From NCBI RefSeq assembly GCF_052324685.1, contig NC_135211.1, positions 4,600,368-4,664,367 on the forward strand: a stretch of DNA of 64,000 nt, written 5' to 3'. A program made the position numbers and the translations under genes. The notes beneath the pieces were generated by a model. The model ran no database searches, had not been told where the DNA came from, and saw only the letters and a program-made list of their open reading frames with translations. This DNA is from Brachyhypopomus gauderio (Eukaryota > Chordata > Actinopteri > Gymnotiformes > Hypopomidae). Numbering within the stretch: position 1 is the stretch's first letter; each line of letters begins with the position of its first letter. Shown here piece after piece: positions 16,757-28,508 of this stretch.

Positions 16757-19700
16757 TCAAGCAGGGTTGAAGGACGGGTTGGAGAAGTTCATGTCCTCAG
16801 GGACGTCGGGGATGTCATCTGCACTTAGATCAGTTTCTGTTTCAAACATCCTCTGTAATAGTCCATCCATGGTGCTATACCCTGCCAAAGGTAAGAACAT
16901 TAAACCACGTTACCAACACTAGTGGGGTGACTGGAGCCATCACAGAGATGCAGCTCATAAAAAGTAATCGCTGTTAGTTTTTGAGCTGATTTTAGTTTGT
17001 GTTGTTACTTTTTGAGCTGATTTTGAACATGAGTGTTGGCTTGGCTGTGGGGGTGGTGGAGGAACCCATGTCATTGTCCTGGGTCTCCAAGGAGTCCACA
17101 AGGTTGCCATCAAGGTCGTCCCTAGGCAAGCATGAAAAGAAGGATCTCACACAGCGGTAACAACATTTACCCCACTGTCAGATGGATTTCTACCATAGCA
17201 GCCTTGTTTATTTTTTTTTTTAGCTCATGTAAATAGAGTGAATCCGCGGAATCCACTGAAGAGATCCACACAGAAGAACACACGTGTAGAGATACAACAC
17301 AGGACACCTACTGTTCCACACACAGATTCAGCTCCTCTATCTTCTTCTCCAGAGATGTCTGCAGGTCACTTTTTTCAACGATGTACTCAACGAAGAACGC
17401 TTCCAGGATAAAAGCCACAAAAATGCTGCAGATTAAAAGTCAAAAGTCAGAAGTCGTTTAGGGACATTTGTCTTTCTGTTGCCTGTAATCCAAAATGCTT
17501 CATAAAATCTTACTTCATGATGATGATGACAACAATGATGTGGAAGAGAACAAAGAATATTCTGGCTGATACATTTGTCACTGAAACAAAGCCACCAGCA
17601 AGCAGTAAGATCAAGTCAAAGAAAAAACAGGAGTTCAAGAAAGAACCACCACCACCACCACATTTAGATTTAAAGAGATTTAAATTCTTAAAAATCAGCC
17701 TTCCGTTTTACTGCATTTCATTGCCATTTTATTTGGAGCTACTTTTGAGTGTTTTTTTTTTTTTTGGTTTTCTAGAATAAAAGCCAGCTGGTGTGCAGGA
17801 TATCATGCCACTGGTTGACCACAGTGAGATCCAGTAGTAAGACGAAGGAGGCCACCACGTTGTTGAAGTTGTTCTTGCAGTAGTTGTTCCGGGCGAAAGC
17901 CGTGCCTTCCAGGAGTACGTTTCCACAGTACTCGCGTGCCGGGTCAGAAGAGCCCGGCTCGAAAAACTGCACCTTCCCTTTGAACAGCTCCATCCCCACC
18001 ATAGCAAAGATGTAGTACACCACCTGAAGGTGACAATGGGGCACATCAGGGCCGGAGTGGGACACTTTTTCAGCCCGGGAGTTTCATGCCCAAATCCGGC
18101 CCAAAATTATTTTTCCCTCCGAATCGGCCCAAACTAGAGATTGACATGAGCCGGCCCATCGGGAATCCTCCCGAATCTCCCGATTAGCCACTCCGGCTCT
18201 GGGGTACATCTGTGAACACCACCACTCTTCCAGCAGAAGCCAGACTACTTCAGACGAACGCAAGCCAACCCTTTGGGGATTAAACTAAGCAGTAAGCGTA
18301 ATGAATGCTTAGTAATGGAGTACTATGTTGTCAGTACTCACCAAAATGAGTTGACCGAAGGTGAGCATGAGCGGTCCGATCTTTATTAGAGTGTTGATGA
18401 TGGCGCGGAACCTGCAGGGCAGGAGAGAGCCGTGTGACGCACCAGAGATCACACACAAGCACAAATCCTTGTGACCTTCCTGACCTCTGAATGCTGTCCA
18501 CCACCCGGATGAGTCTCAGCACTCTCAGGATGAAGACGATGTCCAGTATCTGACGACTTGTATAGCCACCGGCTGCAAACAGAACCAAGCGTCATGCAAC
18601 GAACCCAAAGCAACCACTACCGGTCCCTTACAGCTAGCAGATACTGCAAGCAATGATTCAACTTTGCACATTTGGATGTTAAAACATAGAACATGGGTTC
18701 TTTTCACAATTCTGATACAGAATCTTCAGATGTACTGATGGTCAATGGTCACATCTATTTGAGCTATGAGTGGAAACCACAGGCCTGAAACTTGGGTCAG
18801 CTGTGTACCATGGTGTACCACTGATCCCAGTGCTGTGTACCATGGAGTACCACTGATCCCAGTGCTGTGTACCATGGAGTACCACTGATCCCAATGCTGA
18901 GTACCATGGTGTACCACTGATCCCAGTGCTGAGTACTACGGTGTACCACTGATCCCAGTGCTGTGTACCATGGAGTACCACTGATCCCAGTGCTGTGTAC
19001 CATGGAGTACCACTGATCCCAGTGCTGTGTACCATGGTGTACCACTGATCCCAGTGCTGAGTACCATGGAGTACCACTGATCCCAGTGCTGAGTACCATG
19101 GAGTACCACTGATCCCAGTGCTGTGTACCATGGTGTACCACTGATCCCAGTGCTGAGTACCATGGAGTACCACTGATCCCAATGCTGAGTACCATGGTGT
19201 ACCACTGATCCCAGTGCTGAGTACCACGGTGTACCACTGATCCCAGTGCTGTGTACCATGGAGTACCACTGATCCCAGTGCTGTGTACCATGGAGTACCA
19301 CTGATCCCAGTGCTGTGTACCATGGAGTACCACTGATCCCAGTGCTGTGTACCATGGAGTACCACTGATCCCAGTGCTGTGTACCATGGTGTACCACTGA
19401 TCCCACATCAGCACTGCACATGTTGATGTTTTCTCTGTTTCAATACATCAATATGTATTGATATTCAATATATCTTATTGTCATAGTTGAAGATGACTCC
19501 CAATTGTAAAAAAAAAAAACCAAAACAAAAAGCAACAATTCAGTTTACGTGGCTCTTTCACTGACTCCAGAACAGCAACAATGGCTCAGTGTGGGCTTTC
19601 TATATAAATAAACAAAAAAAAAAAAAAAACACTGAAATCTTTTAATGTATACCAAGTGTAATTCCAACATGACGCAGTATAAGCAGGCAGCTACAGTGTG

Positions 19701-22700
19701 TGTGCTTGGGGCATGTGCACTTACAGGACTTCAGAGCCGCGTTAATGACCGTGGCCAGCAGGGCAGAGAGAATGATGATGGTGTCAAACCTGTGAGGAGG
19801 AGCTGGTTTAAGAACTCTCCATCAGCACAAACACCACCCAAGAACAGCAGGAGGCCCAACAAACCACCACAGGTGACGTGTTCGCACAATGGAGATCCAC
19901 CTCCTCCCTCCTCTTCCTCTCCCTCACCAGTTCCAGAACTGATGTCTGGCGAAGAAGCCACGAGGCTCAAAGGTGTAGAGCTTTAGCAGGATCTCCAGCA
20001 CGTAGAGGGTGAGGAAGAACCACTCGGCGCTGGACACCACGGGGTCTTCCTCGTCCAGCCCGATGAAGACCGCATTCACCAAGATGATTGCATCATACAC
20101 GTACACAAACACCCTGAAGTGTACAACACAGCACGCAAAACGGGCGAGAACGTTGTGAGCGAAGGACCCACTAGGAAGGGTCTGGGCAACACTCCAAACC
20201 TTTGATGTGAACGTTTACGCTAAGAGTCCGAACATATCCACATATGGATTAATGTGTGGAGCCCAATCAAGGAGAATGAGTGTGTGAATGTGTGTGTGCG
20301 TACGTTACCTGTGCCGAACGATCCGACAGATAAGTCTGCTGACAGCAGACTCATAGACCGCAGGTATCCAGGTGTGCAGTGGGTGTGCACGAGACTTTAG
20401 TGTTATAACCTGGATATTCAGCAGATCGGCCAACTGTACAAACGCCACCTTCCCTGGAGTGGAGGAACGCTAATAAAACCACTCAAACCAGTACAGACTG
20501 AGTCACCAGAACTGAGTCATGTATATAAATGACTGCATATCTATCCTTATATAAGAACTGCCAAGCTGAGTCTGATTTAAAGAACAAGACAGGGACCAAG
20601 TCTGATGTAAAGGACAAGACAGGGGCCGTCTGATGTAAAGGAGAAGAGAGGGACAGAATCTGATGTAAAGGAAAAGACAGGGACAGAGTCTGATGTAAAG
20701 GAAAAGACAGGGACAGAGTCTGATGTAAAGGAAAAGACAGGGACAGAGTCTGATTTAAGGGACAAGACAGGGGCCGAGTCTGATGTAAAGGAGAAGAGAG
20801 GGACCAAGTCTAACGCAAAAGAGAAGACAGAGACAGAGTCTGATGTAAAGGAGAAGACAGGGACAGAGACAGATTTAAAAGACAAGACAGGGACAGAGTC
20901 TGATGTAAAGGAGAAAAAAGGAACCAAGTCTGATGTAAAAGACAAGACAGGGACAGAGTCTGATGTAAAGGAGAAAAAAGGAACCAAGTCTGATGTAAAG
21001 GACAAGAGAGGGACCAAGTCTAACGTAAAAGAGAAGACAGGGACAGAGTCTGATGTAAAGGAGAAGACAGGGACAGAGACAGATTTAAAAGACAAGACAG
21101 AGACAGAGTCTGATGTAAAGGAGAAAAAAGGAACCAAGTCTGATGTAAAGGACAAGAGAGGGACCAAGTCTAACGTAAAAGAGAAGACAGGGACAGAGTC
21201 TGATGTAAAGGAGATGGACCCAGTCTGACCTATGCATCCTTGTTTGTGGTGGTCCGAGACACTCCAGAGCAGCTCTCGATGGGCATTGGTGAGGTCGGGC
21301 TGAACCAGTCGCACCAGCTGGTTCCAACGAGCCTGGCTGACCATGGGTTCCTCTCCTGCTCCCCCCTCCTTCAGCAGGGTGAAGGCGTGACACATCTTTT
21401 GCCGTTTGGCCCTCACCAACTGCAGTACCTCTTCCTGGATCCAGAATGAGAGAGAGAAAAAAAATGTAGTAGTATTCAGTGATGTCAGTAACGCGTTACT
21501 CTAATCTTACCACTTTTTTCAGTAACGAGTAATATATCGAGTTACTATTTCCAGTGCAGTAATCAGATTAAAGTTACTTATCCAAGTAACTGTGCGTTAC
21601 TATTTTTATTTTCCTTATATATATATATATATATTTTTTCTTTCTTCTTGGCTCAGTTATACTTTTGCGTCTGACCGTAGCGCTCGACTCTGCATGCTGC
21701 ATGCAAACCTGCGAGCGTGTTCACGTCATTCTGTGCAGTGTTCTCCTTAACGATGTGGTAGCGTAAAGAAACACCCCTCAAAAACAGGGGAATGAACATT
21801 TACCTGATGAATTTTAATGTTGCTTTGTGTTTCAGGTTTGAAAAGCGCTGGAATTTTGGCTAAAGTACTTGAAAATGCTTGAAATTGTAATTGTATTTTG
21901 TTTCACAACAAATAGCTGTATGACTGAATAGTTTTACATTTTACAAAAAAATTTACAAATAATACAGCGCAGCGACACAAACGTGATGTCAGGAGATACA
22001 TTACTTAAATGTCAGGAGATACATTGTTGCTGTTAAAAATGCACTTCCAATAAAGTGAGTATTGGAAAAACTAATTTTGCTGCTGAATGCAACTACTAAA
22101 GTAACTTGTGATTTAACAGTTACTTTTAAAATCAAGTAATCAGTAACGTAACTAAGTTACTTTTTAAAGGAGTAATCAGAAATCGAATAACTTTTCCAAA
22201 GTAACTAAGCAATCACTGGTAATATTACTATTAATTACTAACACAGGTAGAAAACGTTGGGTGGAGGGAGAGGTGGTCCCAAACACAGATTTTTATTAGT
22301 AAATAATTGTCTTTAAGAATTGTGCTTCTGCTACACTGTGGCCTTGAACCCACATCTTCCAAGGAACAGAAAAGCGTTCTGAATAATTGTTTCCATCAGA
22401 TAAACTATAACATGCATTTCTGATACATTTTGAATACCATCGATATCCAGGACGCTCCTTTAAAAAAGTGTTTAAGGCATCCACCGTGAAAATAATTTAT
22501 TACAGTGAATCTTAATAGTGTAATTACATAAAAAATATGAATGCATTTCAAATACCTTCAGGTACTTCTTGTAGTTATTGTAGACTACAGCCAGGAAAAC
22601 AGACATGAAAGTGTACGTGTTGATGACTATGTACAGGATGAAGAAAATAGCGAAGAAAGAACTATAGTTGTATGCTGGCATCCTTCAGGAAACAAGAACA

Positions 22701-23096
22701 AATGAGATAAATTAGCACACACACACCCTTAATCCACAGCTTAATAACACTCAGATATCAAATGTAATTTCATCTGATAACCAAATTCAGCAAAGACGAG
22801 GGCTATACATTCTGTACGTTTACAGGGTTTTGTTTAATACCCACATGACATCAGGGCTGTTCGCAGTAGTCACCAAAACATAGAGGTCAAAAACAATGTC
22901 CAAATAGTTTGTAAAATATGGGGCTCCGTCGACGGTTTTAAGGTTTCTAGAAGAGTTGAGAGAGAAAACAAGTTAGCCATAGCTCTAGAAATCAACTTAC
23001 TAAAGACTCCTGAGAAAGCAGATACAAAACATAAGTGTGGATGTGTATGTGAGAGAGACGGATGTGTGCGCACACGTGTGTGAGACAAGGACGTGT

Positions 23097-23127
<31 letters not shown>

Positions 23128-25285
23128 GGGGATTGGGGGGCAGGGGAAGCAAGCTACCTCACGTAAAATGTACCTTTTTCCCACCAGCTTCAGAGCCATC
23201 AGAGAGAAAATCAACACACTGAACATGAAGAGTAAGAAGAGAACCAGGATCTGTGGAAGGGCGTTGCGAATACTTCTGAATGCCCTACGCAGCTGCGCAC
23301 ATGCACACACACGCACACGCACACACACGCACACACACACACACACACAGATTAATCTGGGAAGGAGGCTATTGAATTGCTGCAAGTCAGTATGACTTTC
23401 CACAAATCTGGAGGAGATACAGAGCAGGAGACAAACGCTTTCTGCAGCCAATCTGACGTGTTATTGCCTTACAATACCTGCCGTCCCTCTGTGACGTTGA
23501 CCAATAGGAGGGGCCGTAGTAGGCGGGACCAGCGAACTGCGTAGTAGCCAGATGCTTTCAGACCCCCATATATGATCATATCAATGAGGCAGAGCTGAGA
23601 CAAACACAAAGGCACAAACCATCAAATCACCTTAACACCTGCCAAATTATACTGACTTCATAATGAATAATTCATCAATATATACACACACACACACACA
23701 CACACGTTCAAAATTATTCAGCCCCCCATAGCCGTAAAGTGCTTTACTTTTACACACACATACATATAAAACATAATATCTAAAATACATACTAAACACA
23801 AACCCATACTAAACCTCACTACCAGAGTGACTGAAAGCAGTGTGCACACTGGGTGAGTGTTCCTGTGTCTGGGCTTCTTCCTGTCACTCCGACGCAGGGA
23901 AACTGAGACTAAAGTTCAGTCAGTACCTCAACACCCTCCCTCAGCACACAGAACATCCCCACAGCTGGTGACACACTTGCTTGAAGAGTGAAGAATCTCC
24001 TGATTGAGAAATCTAAACACTGAAAACGCTGATGCTGCCGTTTTCTCCTCCCGCTAGTGTCTACGGCCCATTAAACCGAAGACTTCAGCATTTTGGGTTT
24101 TCCTGGGTGTATATTGGTTTCAGTCCAGTGGGTCACAAGAACCTTAATTAATGGCTAAATAAATAATCCAATGAAATCGCATTTGCAGCACTGAATTCAA
24201 GAGAGATTTCAGAATGAAAGCTGCAGCCATGCGCAGACTGCGAGTACCGTGATGACAACAATGATGCAGATGTTCTTGGGATCCCTGAAGAATACTCGAC
24301 GGGGAAGAACTTTAGAAAAATGCACCAACCGCACAGTGAATGCGATCAGACAGATGAGCTCAATCACAGATGTGACCTGTGGAGAGAAACACAGCACGCA
24401 ACAATCACACATGTGAATGCGTACAGCTATAAACACACACCTATATTTAAAGATGAACATCAAGAAAAAAAAATGTATTACTATTTGACCAATCATTGAA
24501 CTGCCTCTTAATTTAAATGATAAAAGAACAGATCAGATAATAAACCGGTGATCGTGTATTGGTGTGGTGGAAATAAACGTGTTACTAACCAACACAGGTA
24601 GTGGGATGACTGCCGGCTCCTCAAACAGCGCCAGGGCCAGGTCCACCAAGATGAAGACGTAGACCAGCAGGTGCAGCGTCCAGTGGTTATAGATGAGGTA
24701 CAGCCTACACAATCACACACACATGAAGCCCAAGACCAACCACCAACAGGAGCAGATGCGCCCGTGTGTAAGGACGTGTGCAGTACCTGAACTTACCTCA
24801 CGGATGAGGGAGTCGCGTCGAAGTTGATGTTCCTGTTGTGTTGGGCATCAGACACGTACACAGCTGCTAGGTCAAACCTCTAAGGCGCCAGAAGTAGCAG
24901 CAGCATCAACGAAAAAGGGTCATTTGTTAGAGGAGAATCCCTATACTATATAAAATAGCGATTCTCCAATGGAAACGATGTTGAGGAAATTCATTACTAC
25001 GGATCTTCTATATTAATAAATACTGATCTTCAATAAGTTACTAAAGGTAGCCTATTTTGGATATTAAATGAAAATTGTAAACAAATCTTTATCGTGTGCC
25101 TGCCACGTTGATTTTTTTTCCATGGAGTTATTGTTTTTATGAAGGTTTTTAAGAAGTTTGCCTACTAAACTTACATCTTTGACGGCGCCCTGGACCTCGC
25201 TGCCAGCCCGTCCTCCACCCGCTACACCTCCATCTGGTGATGGGGTGGCAGCCCAGGGTCGTGTGGACTTCTCCAACTCCCGCAT
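16757..25285 (-). CDS. tpcn3: Two-pore cation channel 3 (19 coding exons; exon 15 donor missing)
   Basis: Two-domain (2x6 TM) voltage-gated cation channel of endolysosomal or plasma membrane; TPC3 is absent from human and mouse but kept in fish (family knowledge). Exons, 5' to 3': 25285-25175, 24879-24797, 24704-24590, 24376-24248, 23594-23478, 23292-23174, 22946-22845, 22682-22556, 21434-21230, 20453-20309, 20113-19928, 19789-19725, 18572-18485, 18411-18342, 18023-about 17780, 17580-17514, 17425-17312, 17121-17009, 16881-16757. Every junction is AG/GT and in phase except the 3' end of exon 15. About 775 residues. Visible: domain I S4-like RWSRLLRPLLLVN, pore I TTANSPDVMMPAY, long EF-hand-like linker (exons 9-10), domain II S4 ILRVLRLIRVVDSIQR, pore II VVNQW, last helix NIFVAFILEAFFVEY. 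MPAYNYSS and the linker favour TPC3 over TPC1/2. After VVNQWHDIL, exon 15 reads eight more codons to TAG (17774-17772) without a GT donor. Confidence 0.9.
18047..18201. mobile_element. 155-bp hAT-type MITE in tpcn3 intron 14
   Basis: Ends CAGGGCCGGAGTGG and CCACTCCGGCTCTG are inverted with one mismatch. Flanks GGGCACAT (18039-18046) and GGGTACAT (18202-18209) form an 8-bp duplication with one change. It stops 23 nt upstream of tpcn3 exon 15. Confidence 0.85.
18796..19405. repeat. 32-bp minisatellite, about 19 copies, in tpcn3 intron 12
   Basis: Unit includes CCACTGATCCCAGTGCTGTG and TACCATGGAGTA. Because 3x32 is 96 and no frame holds a stop, all three minus frames are open for about 200 codons; this is an artefact of the repeat. 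Confidence 0.95.
20585..21222. repeat. 30-bp minisatellite abutting tpcn3 exon 9 donor
   Basis: Unit includes GGACAGAGTCTGATGTAAAG and GAGAAGACA, about 21 copies in several variants. It starts 8 nt inside the intron after exon 9 and continues the exon frame on the minus strand (decapeptides such as SFTSDSVPVF). Confidence 0.93.
21477..22218. mobile_element. 742-bp hAT-type element in tpcn3 intron 8
   Basis: Ends CAGTGAT / ATCACTG, with subterminal repeats of the GTAACGCGTTACT type. Flanks GTAGTATT (21469-21476) and GTAATATT (22219-22226) form an imperfect 8-bp duplication. Bases about 21790-21950 resemble the middle of the 909/911-bp hAT elements at 45.9 and 54.5 kb. No transposase frame. 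Confidence 0.8.
23095..23131. repeat. TG tract followed by a G run
   Basis: (TG)n and about 20 G in a row in tpcn3 intron 6, about 43 nt downstream (in the gene's sense) of exon 6. Other CA tracts lie at 23303-23350 and 23689-23705. Confidence 0.9.
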
Positions 25286-25289
25286 TCTC

Positions 25290-27870
25290 CTTTACCCAAA
25301 GTTCTCCACCGCTTTTCCTGGGATTGACTCTGCAGGAAACGCCGTGTTAAACAAAGTCCACTACAGTTTCCAAACGACGCACTTTTACAAATTAGTTCAC
25401 TTTTGTCCCCTTTTCCTTCAATAAAAACGACAAACGGGATTGTACAGGACAGACGTTGCACAAATTAAGTTGGATATTCCTTGCTGGTCGGCTGAGGACT
25501 GTTCTGGTCCATACTAGTGCGGTTCCTAAACGTGTGGTTGTGCTTAAGGCATGAATTTTGACCCGTCATGTGACAGAAAGTAGCGGAAATAGTGGAGGAG
25601 GTTTGTGGTTCTGAGTGGAAACACGACCGGATTCACGCCGTCCCAGGAAAACAAGACTCATATAAATATCCTGTATGATCCGATGATCTGTTAAACCTTT
25701 ATTATTTTTGGTGTGTCTTATTTGTAGGCTCGTTGGTCGCTGTAAATATGAGGTGATCCTCAAAACGTGACGTATAAGATCTTCATTTCTAAAGTCAGCA
25801 AACTCGTTGATTCGTAGTGGTTCTTACAAACCGTCCAGTTACGTTGGACCTACTCGGTGGTCTTTATCTGAGTTGTACCGGCGGCTTTAGCGCGATTATC
25901 GAAACCCAAACGTTGTGCTTCGTTTCTGAACTTCGTTTGTCCTGGAGGAGTACATATACCCATCAACTATGGAGAAATGACAACGTACACCCACTGATAA
26001 ACTTCACGATAGCACACCAACCGTGTTTTACCGTAGCTATTGTTGATTTTATGCAGTTTAAGGGGATCACCTCCCCTTAAATCCCACCTTGTGCTACCAT
26101 TATAAAGCAATGTTTTGGTATTTAACCGATCTAGACTTTAGCTATGGGTAAAAACCCAAATGTTGAACAAAGTTGGATTACAAAATACTAATTCAAATAT
26201 CGGAAATGTGGAGACCTGTTTTGAAAAACGCAATTTTCGAGTTTTTTATGATTCGATTAATTTGATCCTGCCCAATTTATTTTGGTAAACTGGCCCCGGA
26301 GAGCAATTGGTCCTGATGTTTGGACTTCATTTAGGTTTCTGTGTTGTAAAATTTTGATGTTCCGAATTTGTTTACTCTGCTTTACTGCATTTGAGTGTTT
26401 GTCAAAATTTGGCCTAAATGTTTACGATGTTTATTGTTTAATTTTCATTTTTAAAACTGAAATCCATCAAGAACTGGATCCCACATCACCGGAAGCCACG
26501 TTTCTGCGCTTGCCTTAAGTAAACCCAATAATTAATATTTGAGCCACTAGAGGGCGCCATCTCGATGTTGGTATCTAATCTTGATCCCAGCCACGAGAAC
26601 GTTTGCAGTGGTCGTCACATCAAACCCACAACGAAAAACTCTATTTATTAAAGCCAATGTTCCGAAATATTGCTCAGTCAGCATCATTAGGTGGACACAA
26701 ATTGATTATCATTATGAACTCATTATTAATATTTTTGTCGTTTCTCTTTTGATTAAAAAGCTGCACAACCCATCACATTTCTTAGGACTGGAAATTTGTA
26801 GCAGTGATTCAAACATACACACATTAGTGATGTCTTCTTTGCCCACACCTAGGTTCCCAGAGAATGTCCCTAAACACAGTCATAAAATGAGAACTCTGGC
26901 TGGATGGCTTCCTGAAACCAAACACGTTTCACGAGACAAGCTCAAGGTCACCAAGGTCATTCTGATGATGAGGCCTGTCTTATTTCTGCTCAGTGTTTGC
27001 GCCGTTTGCACTCTTTGTGGCAGATTCCTCCTATAATTACCAAGGCTGACAGCTGAATTAGCATGTTAAAAAACACACGGCTGTTATCAAGCGTCTTTTA
27101 GAAGTAGTATAAAAATAAAAATATTACACAAAACTAAACATCTTTATGATAAATGAAACCAAAGTTCAAAGATCAATGCAGGTAATTTTGTCTCAAAAAT
27201 AAATATTTAAATCCAAAATCTGATAACCCACTACAAGCTGTTTTTATGACTTAGGCAGACACAACTGCAGAATCAACAAAATATGAGCAGTTTTTACATT
27301 ATTGCTTTTTACAGTTTATGAGAAGTTCAGATTGTATATAGCATGCATTTAAATGACATTTTTTTCTAAAATGTTGCCAATGTATCATCAGCCCCTTTAC
27401 CAGCATGTTTCTAAAAACTTGTTAGGGGACCGACTGCTGTGTGGTCTCATTACATTAACAGCCTGAAACCAAGAACACACCACAATAGGTCAAGGTGTAC
27501 TCTCAGAATTTATTATTCATTTTGGAAGAACAATAATATTGTGAAAACTAAATGTGAATTTTCTTAAGACATAAAGCCAAGCCTGACCAATAGCAACGTC
27601 CTACCTACTTGATCTAAACCTGTGGCTTAGGCAGTGAAATCCACATGAAACAGCCCAGCAAGTTCATGACAACTTATATTTTCGAATCCTCTGATATTGT
27701 CTTAATGCTTATCTTAATGATTGCAGATTTCGTTAAAACCGTCCCAACTATCTATTTGTATCATAGCTGGTGTTTTATGGATTAAAATATTCACATTTCA
27801 CACTCTACTCCTGAATGATCCTTAACAGGAGTCATACTGATATCCCTAGATAGATTAATCAGTAAGATCC
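25290..27870. other. Intergenic between tpcn3 and pgap4; nothing recognised
   Basis: AT-rich. A 151-codon plus frame at 26581-27036 has no ATG at its first codon, no homology and no splice context, so it was not called. Confidence 0.4.
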
Positions 27871-27924
27871 TCTGATTGTGATCAGATCTTTGCCAACAGG
27901 GCCACTACTATGCACCCTTCACGA

Positions 27925-28020
27925 CAACATTCGGCCCAAGGGACAGAGAGGCGGGACAACATCCGGCCCAAGGGACAGAGAGGCGGGACAACATCCGGCC
28001 CAAAGGACAGAGAGAGGCAG
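27925..28020. repeat. About 33-bp tandem repeat, 3 copies
   Basis: CGGCCCAAGGGACAGAGAGG plus CGGGACAACATC repeated three times, 3' of pgap4. Confidence 0.85.
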
Positions 28021-28108
28021 CGGAGCACAACGCAGGAGGGGTCACAGGTTTGAAACCAGATTTCATAATTATGCTACTGCATCTGTGACCACATGTGCTG
28101 CAAGGCAC

Positions 28109-28114
28109 TTTATT
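28109..28114 (-). terminator. Candidate poly(A) signal of pgap4
   Basis: AATAAA on the minus strand about 395 nt after the pgap4 stop; no nearer match was noticed. Position only. Confidence 0.35.
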
Positions 28115-28508
28115 GCATGATTTAATAAGCGTCCACAAGGGTGCACCAGGCACCCACCCTGAGGCTGCTATCCACAGTGGGGAGGTGGAAGGAACACTGC
28201 ACACACACTGACACCTGTTCTGAACCACGGCTTGCAGCGCCACCATGTTCCTTCTTGTTCGTTTCGTGTCTGGACATCCCACATGGCAGAGTGGTACAGT
28301 CCAACTACGCTATAAGCCGCTATTGGGATGGTTCGGTCCATGTATGCTATAAGCCAACTTCAGAGTGGTACAGTCCACCCCGAAGATGTTACGTACTGCA
28401 GAAATAACTGGTTTTATATGCACTTATGTATTTATAATGTTCTTTGGGTACAATCAATTGGATCTGAGAGAATAAAGCCTTTAGAGTATCCAGGGCTGCT
28501 GGCCACAG

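Noticed and set aside
17800-17816. U12-type (AT-AC) intron at the exon 15 end
   Set aside because: ATATCC resembles the U12 donor, but using it would drop residues that align with other two-pore channels, and the next acceptor is an ordinary AG; kept only as one option in the finding.
18742-19421. Three overlapping frames of about 160-207 codons on the minus strand
   Set aside because: Produced by the 32-bp minisatellite inside a tpcn3 intron; all three frames give the same peptide cycle.
26581-27036. 151-codon plus frame between tpcn3 and pgap4
   Set aside because: No true ATG at the frame start, no homology, AT-rich intergenic context.
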